Source of the DNA: Chelydra serpentina | Lineage: Eukaryota; Chordata; Testudines; Chelydridae | Reading direction: 5' to 3' | DNA: 64,000 nucleotides | Assembly (NCBI GenBank): GCA_037349315.1 | Contig: JBAIAC010000021.1 | Coordinates: forward strand, 5,518,001-5,582,000 | In this document: one piece after another, positions 1 to 9,570 of the stretch | Layout of the letters: every line of letters begins with the position of its first letter | Numbering within the stretch: the first letter of the stretch is position 1 | The notes under the pieces: model-generated | What the model was told of the DNA's origin: nothing | Database searches by the model: none | What the model saw: only the letters and a program-made list of their open reading frames with translations | Program-made: the position numbers and the translations under genes

Positions 1-181
1 TGTGAAATTAACTGGTAAAGCTCAAAATGTATTCAATGGAATGCCAATTGAAGATGCTTCAGACTATTGTAAATTTAAAGATACTGTTTTGTGAAGTTTT
101 CAGATTTCCCCTGAAACATATAGAGTTAAATTTAGGAATCTTAAGAGGGTTATTGGTATGAGTAATGGGGAATATGTAAAC

Positions 182-258
182 AAACATTCTCTTACCCCAA
201 AACATCCCTCTATGGCTAGCCCTAATCCCAAATCTCCCGTAAAAGCAGTAGAGCCCAA
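182..258 (+). repeat. 77-bp direct repeat, left copy
   Basis: Matches 880-956 with three mismatches by eye. It encodes the residues just upstream of the gag zinc knuckle. The two copies flank about 620 bp (259-879) not seen elsewhere in the window. Confidence 0.85.
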
Positions 259-879
259 TTGTCGAGTAAGCACTGGATTAGTTACAGTACACTCTTTTTA
301 TCTAAGTTAGTACATAAACACCTACATTCGTTACAACACCCCAAAACCCCTTATTAAGTAATAGAAACACCCATACAATTAGCATACCCACCCCTATCTA
401 TTGTTCACAGCATTACACATGTTATACAGGCATTTTTACCTTGAAAATACATTTCTTTGCAATAATCTATTGCTAAAATTTTTCCTTAATCAGCGGTTCT
501 CAGGGGAGGGAGGAAGGGGCCATGAGCCAGGGCTTGTTTATGTAGCTGGGAAAGGAAGGGAGGGGGAGATAACATTTCTTTTACCTTCTTTCACACAAAG
601 GGTATTTATTAGACAACTATATTTCTCATGCAGCTGCAGGCCTTATCAATTCTTACAAGCAACAGGGAAGGGAAAAATATGGCAACTTATTCATCAAACA
701 AAGAAATACTGCCTGCTGCCTTTATCCCCTCATGCCATGTCAGCACATCAGCAGCTTCCCAGGTCTTTACTTAACCCTGACATATCCCAACACCTTCGAA
801 CAAACTCAGGCATCTATTGAGAGCAGGCCACAGAAAGGGGTTTAAAACTGGTGGGAAGAGAGAAGGGGGTTGGGAGCCT
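259..879. other. Insert between the gag direct repeats, unassigned
   Basis: About 620 bp with one open frame (401-820, +) whose product resembles nothing I recognise. Its last part (from about 806) is compatible with gag coding sequence leading into the right repeat. The rest could be an LTR fragment of another element, but I see no clear TG...CA ends. Confidence 0.4.
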
Positions 880-956
880 AAACATTCTCTTACCCCAAAA
901 CATCCCTCTACGGCTAACCCTAATCCCAAATCTCCTGTAAAAGCAGTAGAGCCCAA
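880..956 (+). repeat. 77-bp direct repeat, right copy
   Basis: Partner of 182-258. This copy runs directly into the zinc-knuckle sequence, so it is probably the original and the left copy the duplicate. Confidence 0.85.
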
Positions 957-2871
957 AAGGTGCTATCAGTGTAATTCCACTGATCACCTGAGGAATAAAT
1001 GCCCTGCGCTAGGAGGAAGCAGGCAACCAATAGCTCATGTTAGTTCTGCTGTCCTCAGCACAGAAACCCCCCAAGCAATTGAAGCCTATCATGTTGGTTT
1101 TGTGAGATTAGCCTCCGCAGAACCAGACATGGAGCATGTAAAGGTTGTCGAGATTAATGGCAGGGAATACTTGGGGCAGAGGGATACAGGGCCCAGACCT
1201 CTCTGGTTAAGCAGAGTTTAGTCCCAAAGGCCAGTATGTTGCCTGGCCAAATGGCAGAGATTTTGGGGGTGGGCAAAAGCAGATTCCTCATACCACTAGC
1301 TAAAATCCACGTGGTGTGGGAAGGTTTGGAAAGTGTTTTGACTGTGGGGGTAATGGAACACCTTCTAGTCGACCTGCTTCTTGGTAATGATTTTTTCTGT
1401 GTAGCTCAGGTTAAAGTATTTGCCTGCAGCAGGAGGGAGTTTTATGCTGGGACCCCCAAGGGAAAGGGTTCGGTCTCAGGAGCTGCTGAGAGACTGGGAG
1501 AGAGTCACCTTGATTCTTCTGCAGGAGGGAGAAGCCACATTCTTCAAGGTGGGAGGGTGGTTGAGACCAACTCCTGCACTGTGGCTGGAGGCAACACCAC
1601 ATCATGGAGGGATGGGGGTGTAATGCCTGCCAGGGAGAGAACTGTCCAGGTTGTTAGCTTCCAGCAGATCGCAGCTGAACCAGAGGCCAATCTGGCTCTG
1701 GGGAGCATAGAGCAATGTGTCCCAGAGGAGAGCCCAGTGAAGGGGCAGGAAATCTCAGAAACCACTGAGGTGGGTGAGGATTCCTGTGACTCTGTAACAC
1801 AGGGAAGCAGGGTGCTTCCAAGTATGTGAGGGGCTGAGACTAGCTCCTTTCCAGCAGAAGGCAACATGCCCTCAGGTGCAGGGGCAGGAGAGGTGTTGTC
1901 AGTGATTAAGGAAATTGTCCCATTTGTTAGCTGGCAAAGTTTTGCAGTTGAACAAGAGATAGAACCCTTCCTAGGGAGCACAGAGAAATGTGTCTTAGGA
2001 GGGGACCCAGAGGAGGAAACTGGGGAAGGAATAGTGGGGGTACAGGGATGTCTCCTCACTAGTCACTTGGGGCAGAATGCCCAGGACACTAGGAGCATGG
2101 CTGGGTCAGCATCTGTGCACCCAGGCACTCAGTCTGTGACCCAGGTTTTGAGAAGGGACTGTGTCACTGACCTCTTGGAGGGGAGCAGTCACATGGCTGA
2201 CTTCTCAGGGACAGAGAAAGGGGTGGAGGAGGGTACCCCAATCCAGGTCCCAGTTTTTCAGGATGCTATTTCTCATAAGTTTTTGGAAAGTAACTGTGTC
2301 TCTTTACATCAAGAGGCAGCTCCAATGCCTGGGACAGCAGAGGAGTTGAGATCAGGAAATTGCCAGGTGGTAGTTTGCCAGAATTCTTTTCTATGAAAAG
2401 AATACAAATGTCCCAACTGACAGAGAAGGGGGTGTTTTCCCCCAGGCTGGTGAGACACAGAGAGCAGTTATGGGAAAGCTGCTGGGAAAAGGTGAATCTG
2501 ATAGAAGAGTAAACACACAACCTAGCACACAGAGCACGGATCATAGTCCTCTAGGAAAAGGGGGCAGGGAAGGACTCAGTGCTGGGAGGGGGAAACACAG
2601 GGTAACCCCAAGAGAGGAGCTGGATTTTCTGCATATGTACAGTCCTGGGGTTGGGAGACTGCTCCCCAAAGGGCCAGCCAATGTGCAGGATCCCCCTGAA
2701 CACCTATCTTGCCAGACCCTGAGGCACCAAAATTCCAGAAACATGATTAAATTAAGAGCCCACACAGAGGGGAACACTGGAGGGAAAGAAAAGCCAGTGA
2801 CTGATTACATGGGAGAGAGTCAAAAGACACCATGGGTAATGAACAAACTAACCTCAAACTACACTATCTGA

Positions 2872-3192
2872 ACAGAGGGCGTGGTATCATAAAGATACTT
2901 GTAAACACCCATCTGTGATAAAAATTTTGGTATTAATATCAAGTTTTGGGATAAGAATTTTGTTACTGATGTTAAACCTTATGAAAAAGCTACTTTTCAA
3001 TTAATACCTGTAAACAGCTTTAAAGCTTATCACAGCAGATAAACCATAAAAACCTGGTTTGCTATGTGTGAATGGGGAAACTGAGGCATACCACCTCATG
3101 GCCTTAATGGCTGGATGCCAAAAGAACTATAACACAAACTGCCTTCGAGATAGTCAGTGACTAACCCTCTTGCAGTAAACTAAGGGGGGAGG
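2872..3192 (+). other. 3' end of gypsy internal region with polypurine tract
   Basis: Non-coding sequence ending in a G-rich purine run at about 3182-3192, immediately before the TGTGATGTTC start of the LTR. This is where a plus-strand primer (polypurine tract) sits in LTR retrotransposons. Confidence 0.6.
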
Positions 3193-3905
3193 TGTGATGT
3201 TCTGAACCTCAGGGGAGCGCCCATGTTCATCCTTATAATATGATTGTGTGGTATCTAATGCAAAGTTTGTCATGTCGGGTGTCTTCAGAAGGCTCATGAT
3301 GTACTGAGCATTGTTGTTATAGTAATGTTATAGGTTTTAATTTCATGTATATAGTTATGAGGCTGAAAATGCATCCTCATGGCTTAAAGCAAGCCTGGGC
3401 AAAAACTCTCCAGAAGCAGAGGAGCAGTTCACACCTCATCAGGGCATGTATGGGACAAACCCAGCCCAGTCTCACAGGAACAAAGGACACTGGCCTAGGC
3501 AACAATAAAGGATCTGTTCGACTCGCGAGTGAGTCACCCCCATTCCTTTGGTCAGTTTGGGACTGTGATGAAGTAAGGCTCACCTGACTTTGAAGCGGTG
3601 GTAGGGCAAAGCCAAGAGGGAAGAAAGGACAGGATGAAAGGGAGAGATGTTTGCCATGATCTCTCTCTCTCTTTCACCTCCATCTACAGACATCACCACC
3701 AAGCGACTGACGTGCTGATCAAAGGGGAGAGCAACCAGCCAGCCTGTGGTGAGAAGCATCTAAGTTTGTAAAGGCACTGGAAGTTTTAATATCAGCTTAG
3801 AATGTGTTTTGCTTTTGTTTCATTTGACCAAATTCGACTTGTTGTGCTTTGACTTAGAATCACTTAAAATCTATCTTTGTGGTTAATAAATCTGTTTTTT
3901 TATTC

Positions 3906-4707
3906 CAGGGGTAGGCAACCTATGGCACGCGTGCCAAAGGCGGCATGCGAGCTGATTTTCAGTGGCACTCACACTGACCGGGTCCTGGCCACTGGTCTGG
4001 GGGGCTTTGCTAAATGAAGCTTCTTAAACATTTTGAAAACCTTATTTACTTTACCTACAACAATAGTTTAGTTATATATTATAGCAGGCCTGCACAACTT
4101 GTAAAGCGGCGAGGGCCATATTACTCCAAAGAAAACAGCTGAGGGCCGAAACCCCCTGGCCCCACGGAAACACGCCCCCCCCCCCGCCCCCAGCGCCGCT
4201 CGCCCCGCGGAAACAACCCCTCCTTCCCCAGCGCTGGGGTGTGGAAGCCTGTAGAGGGCGAAAGAAACAGCGCGCATAGCGTGACTAGATCACAGCAGTA
4301 AAATAGGACCTGCCCCCTCCCTGCTTGGCCCCACCATCACACCCCTCTTCACCCCCCCCATGGGTCACTATATTACTGCACACAACAGTCAATCAGTGCA
4401 GTTGTAGATAAATCTCTGTTGAATGAATGAGGTGTGAATGAGGAAGGCGTGGAAGGCAGCACCTCCAGATAGCTGCAATCCTTGCCTACTCACCCCCCTG
4501 CGGGCCGCACTGTGAGCCCACCTACTCACCCCCCCACGGGCCGTACAGTGAGCCCACACAGGCCGCATGTTGTGCAGGCCTGTATTATAGACTTATAGAA
4601 AGAGACCTTCTAAAAACATTAAAATGTATTACTGGCATGCGAAACCTTAAATTAGAGTGAATAAATGAAGTCTCGGCACACCACTTCTGAAAGGTTGCTG
4701 ACCCCTG
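3906..4707. mobile_element. Non-autonomous hAT-like element inside the LTR
   Basis: Terminal inverted repeats CAGGGGTAGGCAACC and the complement of GGTTGCTGACCCCTG. Flanking 8-mers TTTTATTC (3898-3905) and GTTTATTC (4708-4715) match at 7 of 8 positions, as expected of a hAT target duplication. No transposase frame. Confidence 0.8.
4085..4582. mobile_element. hAT-like element nested in another hAT-like element
   Basis: Perfect 14-bp inverted termini (CAGGCCTGCACAAC at the left, its complement at the right) and a perfect 8-bp target duplication TATTATAG at 4077-4084 and 4583-4590. GC-rich interior without transposase. Confidence 0.9.
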
Positions 4708-4748
4708 GTTTATTCTATCTGAAGCAGTGCGTTTGGTTTAAAGCATTC

Positions 4749-4934
4749 GGGGGGAGGGATAGCTCAGTGGTTTCAGCATTGGCTTGCTAAACCGAGGGTT
4801 GTGAGTTCAATCCTTAAGGGGGCCATTTAGGGATCTGGGGCAAAAATTGGGGATTGGTCTTGCTTTGAGCAGGTAGGGGTTGGACTAGATGATCTCCTAA
4901 AGTCCCTTCCAACCCTGATATTCTATGATTCATG
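4749..4934 (+). mobile_element. Cry/PolIII-type turtle SINE
   Basis: tRNA-derived head with A box (TAGCTCAGTGG) and B-box-like GGTTGTGAGTTCAATCC, then the tRNA-unrelated body and a CR1-like 3' tail (CCCTTCCAACCCTGATATTC). Such SINEs are typical of cryptodiran turtles. It is a SINE, not a tRNA gene. Confidence 0.9.
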
Positions 4935-5260
4935 TCAAAGACTCCCCTTGGGATAACAAGCCTGGTGCATATCAATTTCTTTGTTAAATTGACAAACTCA
5001 TATAAACTTGCAGCATCCGGCGGGCATTACTGGACACTGCAAGACGGAGGTTCCTAAGGTTGTGTCTGGGACTGGAGATATTGGCTAGTGCCATTTGGTT
5101 GCACAATCCAAGGAGCAGTTTACATGCCAGAGGCTGTGCGTGAACAGCCCAGGAGTGGGGGGTTCTCACAGCAGAGCAGGGTAAGGCTGGCTCCCAGAGT
5201 CAAGGATTGGAGTGACCTAGCAGATCACGGGTCTGGATAACAACAGAGGGGAACATCACA

Positions 5261-6104
5261 AGTACCAATGTGAGATTTCTAAGGATAGCTACATCACTCG
5301 ACCCAAGGTTTAAGAATCTGAAGTGCCTTCCAAAATCTGAGAGGGAAGAGGTGTGGATCATTCTTTCAGAAGTCTTAAAAGAGCAACACACCGATGTGGA
5401 AACTACAGAACCCGAATCACCATAAAAGAAAATCAACATTGTGCTGATGGCATCTGACTCAGATAATGAAAATGAACATGTGTCGGTTCTCACTGCTTTG
5501 GATTCTTATTGAGCAGAACCAGTCATCAGCATGGACGCATGTCCCCGGAATGGTGGTCGAAGCATGAAGGGACATATGAACCTTTAGTGCATCTGGCACG
5601 TAAATATCTTGTGATTCCAGCTACAAGAGTGCCAAGAGAACGCCTGTTCTCACTGTCAGATGACATTGTAGACAAGAACCGGGCAGTATTATCTCCTGCA
5701 AATGTAAAGACATTTGTTTGTCTGAGTGATTGGCTGAACAAGAAGTAGAACTGAGTGGACTTGCAGACTCTAAAATTTTACAATGTTTTATTTTTGAATG
5801 CAGTTTTTTTTGTACATAATTCTACATTTATATGTTCAACTTTCATGATAAAGAGATTGCATTACAGTACTTGTATTAGGTGAATTGAAAAATATTCTTT
5901 CTGTTGTTTTTTACAGTGCAAACACTTGTAATCAAAAATAAATATCAAGTGAGCACTGGACACTTTGTATTCTGTATTGTAATTGAAATCAATATATTTG
6001 AAAATGTAGAAAACATCCACAAATATTTAAATAAATGGTATTCTATTATTGTTTTAACAGTGCGATTAATCATGATTAATTTTTTAATTGCTTGACAGCC
6101 CTAG
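5261..6104 (+). pseudogene. hAT transposase relic (C-terminal dimerisation region)
   Basis: The frame at 5509-5748 encodes the C-terminal hAT dimerisation region: YEPLVHLARKYLVIPAT, then RERLFS and DKNRAVLSPANVKTFVCL, ending before an A/T-rich 3' tail. Upstream 5261-5508 carries related but broken coding sequence with stops. The right end reads TGACAGCCCTAG next to a run related to ATTAATCATGATTAAT, typical of hAT termini in vertebrates. The 5' end and most of the catalytic region are missing, so the copy is inactive. The left boundary is taken from the end of the LTR and is approximate. Confidence 0.75.
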
Positions 6105-6152
6105 TTAAAACACAACCACAAACTCCTGTCTAGGCAAATGCTTATTGGCCAC

Positions 6153-6716
6153 TGTCACGGAGTGTGGGGGAGTCAGCGCCTGCACCCCTCTTCCCCGGAT
6201 TCACTGGGAGTCTCAGCCAGCCAGTAGAACAGAAGGTTTATTAGAGATGCCAGGAACACAATCCAACCAGAGCTTGTCAGTACATCCAGGACCCCTCAGC
6301 CGGGCCCTTCTGGGGGGCAGGGAGCTTAGACCCCAGCTCGGGGCTCCCTGCATTTCACCCCACAGCTCCAAACAGGGCAGGGAGGCCAGACCCTGTCTGC
6401 CCCTCTCCCCTCCTCTTCCCAAGCCAGCTCCAAACTGAAACTGTCCAGCCCCGCCTCTCTCCTTTGTCTCCTTCCCGGGCCTCGAGGTCACCTGATCCCT
6501 TTGTTCCAACACCTTCAGCTCTCACCTTTGCAGGGGAGAGCCCGGGGCCATCGGTTGCTAGGAGACTGAGTGTCAGCCATTCTCTGTGTCCAGGCCCCTC
6601 TGTAACACTCATGCACCCTTGTCCCATCACCTAGCTACTCAAGCACTGCATAGGGGAAACCGAGGCACCCACACAGTACTCAGGGAAAACATTAACAACA
6701 GTCCTAGTTCGTCACA
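6153..6716 (-). mobile_element. Solo gypsy LTR, minus orientation
   Basis: On the minus strand it starts TGTGACGAACTAGG, carries AATAAA near its end and finishes CTCCGTGACA. A perfect 5-bp target duplication GCCAC flanks it (6148-6152 and 6717-6721). Its 3' half is closely similar to the LTR at 9110-9570, so both belong to one family. The paired ends and duplication mark it as a recombined solo LTR. Confidence 0.9.
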
Positions 6717-6721
6717 GCCAC

Positions 6722-6926
6722 ATCTATGCTAGGAGAAAAGGTGCGTTGGCGACGTGTTAGCTAGCCTGTTATTATCCTTGGCTGTTTGTATTGTGGTTGT
6801 GCTTAGGAGCCCCAGTCATGGGCCACGACCCCATTGTGCTGGGTGCTGTACATTATTTAATAAGTATATTTTGATAACACCTAGGAGCCCAAGTCATGGC
6901 CCAGGACACTGTGCTAGGTGCTGTAC
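6722..6926. repeat. SINE/LINE-derived fragment, two partial units
   Basis: Two related segments (about 6797-6851 and 6874-6926) share an AGGAGCCC-AGTCATGG core and a GTGCTGTAC end. This sequence type recurs in reptile genomes as part of an old interspersed repeat. Class not certain. Confidence 0.4.
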
Positions 6927-7960
6927 CTATTAGGGGAAGTGGAGTCATGGGGGATCAGGAGGCAGCTGGTGGTCCCCCAGAAGTATCACCGCAAGCTACT
7001 GTACCTGACCCATTACATCCCAACAAAGAAAATAACAGAACGCCACTAGCTGTCACCTTCAGCCCCCAATTAAAACCTCTCCAGCGTATCATCAAAGATC
7101 TACAACCTATCCTGAAAGATGATCCCTCACTCTCACAGATCTTGGGAGACAGACCAGTCCCTGCTTGCAGACAGCCCCCAACCTGAAGCAAATACTCACC
7201 AGCAACCACACACCATACAACAAAAACACTAACCCAGGAACCTATCCTTGCAACAAAGCCCGATGCCAACTCTGTCCACATATCGATTCAAGTGACACCA
7301 TCATAGGACCTAATACATTAGCCACGCCATCAGAGGCTCGTTCACCAGCACATCTACCAATGTGATATATGCCATCATGTTCCAGCAATGCCCCTCTGCC
7401 ATGTACATTGGCCAAACCGGACAGTCTCTACGCAAAAGAATAAATGGACACAAATCTGACATCAGGAATCATAACATTCAAAAGCCAGTAGGTGAACACT
7501 TCAGCCTCTCTAATCACTCAGTGACAGACTTAAAGGTGACAATTTTGCAACAGAAAAGCTTCAAAACAGACTCCAACGAGAAGCTGCTGAACTTGAATTA
7601 ATATACTAGATACCATTAACTTAGGTTTGAACAGAGACTGGGAGTGGCTCGGTCCTTATGTTAATTGAATCTATTTCCCCTACTTAACTATCCTCTAACC
7701 TTTGTGTCAACTGTCCGAAATGGGCCATCCTGATTATCACTTCAAACGTATTTTTCCCCTGCTGATAATAGTTCCTCTTAATTAATTATCCTCTTACAGT
7801 TGGTATAGGTACTTCCACCTTTTCATGTTTCTCTGAATGTATAAATATCTGCTTACTGTATGTTCCATTCTATGCAGCCGATGAAGTGGGACTGTAGCCC
7901 ACGAAAGCGTATGCTGAAATAAATTTGTTAGGCTCTAAGGTGCCACATGTACTCCTGTTC
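6896..7960 (+). pseudogene. Penelope-like element, 3' part with GIY-YIG endonuclease
   Basis: Three frame-shifted pieces read in order. 6896-7186 and 7165-7365 include a Cys pair and His (CNKARCQLCPH); 7362-7601 holds the GIY-YIG nuclease core (AMYIGQTGQSLRKRINGHK, then GEHFSLSNHS). In Penelope-like elements this nuclease lies C-terminal to the reverse transcriptase. No reverse transcriptase is present, so the copy is 5'-truncated, and the coding piece is split by stops and frameshifts. The non-coding tail (about 7602-7960) ends in a TAAATTTGTTAGGCTCTAAG block, the familiar 3' end of this family in turtles. It abuts gypsy pol sequence without a clear junction signature. Confidence 0.7.
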
Positions 7961-9109
7961 TTAATGCCATCACTGTATCTGATGCCTACCCCATGCCCAG
8001 GCCTGATGAGCTCCTAGACAAATTGGGAGGAGCTCTTTACCGTACCACCATGGATCTTACAAAGGGCTACTGGCAAGTGCCACTGGATGCAGATGCCAGG
8101 CTGAAATCTGCCTTTATTACCCCTCTGGGGCTCTACGAGTTCCTGACCCTGCCTTTCGGCCTCAAGGGGGCGCTGGCCACCTTCCAGCACCTGGTGGATC
8201 AGCTACTGAGGGGGATGGAGAGTTTTGCCATGGCATATATTGATGATATCTGTGTCTTTAGCCAGACCTGGGAGGACCATGTGTCCCAGGTTAAACAAGT
8301 GCTGGACCGACTCCAGGAGCCTGGGCTGACCATAAAAGCTGAGAAGTGCAAGGTGGGGATGGCTGAAGTGTCTTATCTGGGACACCGGGTGGGGAGCAGC
8401 TGCCTAAAATCAGAACCAGCCAAGGTGGAGGCCAGAGACTAGCCTGCTCCCCAAACCAAAAAGCAGGTCCAAGCCTTTATTGGGATGGCAGGGTACTATT
8501 GAAGATTGGTGCCCCACTTTAGCTCCATAGCCGCCCCCATCACGGAGCTATGCAAGAAGGGGAAGCCAGACAAAGTGGTCTGGACCGAGCAGTGCCAGAG
8601 GGCTCTCTGTGCGCAGAAGGAGGCTCTGGTCAGTGGCCCAGTTCTGGCAAACCCAGACTTTGAGAAGCCCTTTATGATGTTCACCAACGCCTCAGACATG
8701 GGGCTGGGTGCAGTGTTAATGCAGGATGATGAAAAGGGGGAGAGACACCCCATCGTGTACTTGAGCAAGAAGTTGCTATCCCGGGAGCAAAACTACGTGG
8801 CCATCGAGAAGGAATGCCTGACCATGGTGTGGGCCCTTAAGAAACTAGAGCCATATCTCTTCAGGCGACACTTCACTGTGTACACACCGACCACTCTCCC
8901 CTGACCTGGCTACACCAGTTGAAAGGAGCCAATACCAAGCTCTTGAGGTGGAGCCTGCTCCTGCAGGATTATGATATGGATGTGGCCCATGTGAAGGGGA
9001 GTGCTGCCAATATGATAGCAGATGTGTTGTCCCAGAGAGGGGGCCCTGAACTTCCCCAGATCACTGGTCAGAGTGACCCCGCTCAGTTCAGTCTAGAAGA
9101 GGGGAGAGA
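7961..9109 (+). pseudogene. Ty3/gypsy pol fragment: reverse transcriptase and RNase H
   Basis: The 7993-8442 frame is a gypsy reverse transcriptase (TTMDLTKGYWQVPL, then LPFGLKGALATFQH, then the YIDD catalytic box at about 8238). In-frame stops at 8440-8442 and 8500-8502 interrupt it. The frame resumes from 8506 (FIGMAG lies between the stops) into RNase H (FTNASDMGLGAVLMQ), then shifts frame near 8885-8900 into 8919-9122, ending with the usual RNase H terminus (VKGSAANMIADVLSQRGG). No integrase follows: the RNase H end runs within about 80 bp into a purine tract and the LTR. The fragment begins inside RT, so gag, protease and the RT fingers are also missing. Confidence 0.85.
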
Positions 9110-9570
9110 TGTGATGCAGTAGGGAGTGGGGCGGATTGACCTGGGAATGTTGCAGGGGAGTTTACTGGGACTGTCTCCATTGGCGATGGGATATCAGGGT
9201 GTGACTTCACTTGAGGGATGATACCTGAGCCTGTAACCTGAGCCAAGAGGGGGTGGGGGCCAGGTGACACCTTTTCCCCGGGAAACTGGTCAAAGGCTGG
9301 AGGAGGAGCTGCGGGGTGGCTAGGTGAGATTGCTGGAAGCGGTTTCAGTTTGGAGCTGGCTGGGGAAATGCAGGGAACCCAGGGCGGGGGGGCTAAGCTC
9401 CCTGCCCCCCAGAGGGACCTGACTGAGGGGTCCTGTTTGTACCTACAAGCTCTGTTTTGGACTGTGTTCCTGTCATCTAATAAACCTTCCATTTTACTGG
9501 CTGGCTGAGAGTCACGGTGAATCCAAGGAAGTGGGGCTACAGGGCCCTGACTTCCCCACACTCCGTGACA
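9110..9570 (+). mobile_element. 3' LTR following the gypsy pol fragment
   Basis: Starts TGTGATGCAG after a purine-rich tract (about 9095-9109) and ends CTCCGTGACA, with AATAAA at about 9480. Shares its 3' half with the solo LTR at 6153-6716, in the opposite orientation. Confidence 0.8.

Larger units (their letters stand above)
2..2871 (+). pseudogene. Ty3/gypsy gag-protease remnant
   Basis: Decayed internal region of a gypsy-type LTR retrotransposon. Frame 2 from base 2 reads as a capsid C-terminal (SCAN-like) segment (LTGKAQNVF, then YRVKFRNLKR) broken by an in-frame TGA near 92. The nucleocapsid follows at about 958-1002 as a CCHC zinc knuckle (CYQCNSTDHLRNKC), and a retropepsin-like RDTG motif at about 1180. 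A frame change then leads into the 1236-1829 frame, which starts in protease-like sequence and becomes low-complexity spacer. Further spacer frames run at 1866-2396 and 2470-2871. No reverse transcriptase or integrase is recognisable before the 3' LTR, so the element is deleted as well as broken. The family call rests on the zinc knuckle, the DTG motif and the LTR context; the spacer frames could be non-coding. Confidence 0.7.
3193..5260 (+). mobile_element. 3' LTR of the gypsy remnant, swollen by nested insertions
   Basis: Begins TGTGATGTTC after a purine tract and ends GAACATCACA, giving inverted TG...CA termini. An AATAAA signal lies at about 3885. The LTR proper is only about 1.1 kb; the rest is a hAT element (3906-4707) that itself carries another (4085-4582), plus a SINE (4749-4934). 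No 5' LTR lies in the window, so the element's age and target duplication cannot be read. Confidence 0.75.

Noticed and set aside
4749..4825. tRNA gene
   Set aside because: A and B boxes are those of a Cry-type SINE; the body continues into tRNA-unrelated and CR1-like sequence, and the cloverleaf is not preserved. The same applies to 25763 and 60810.
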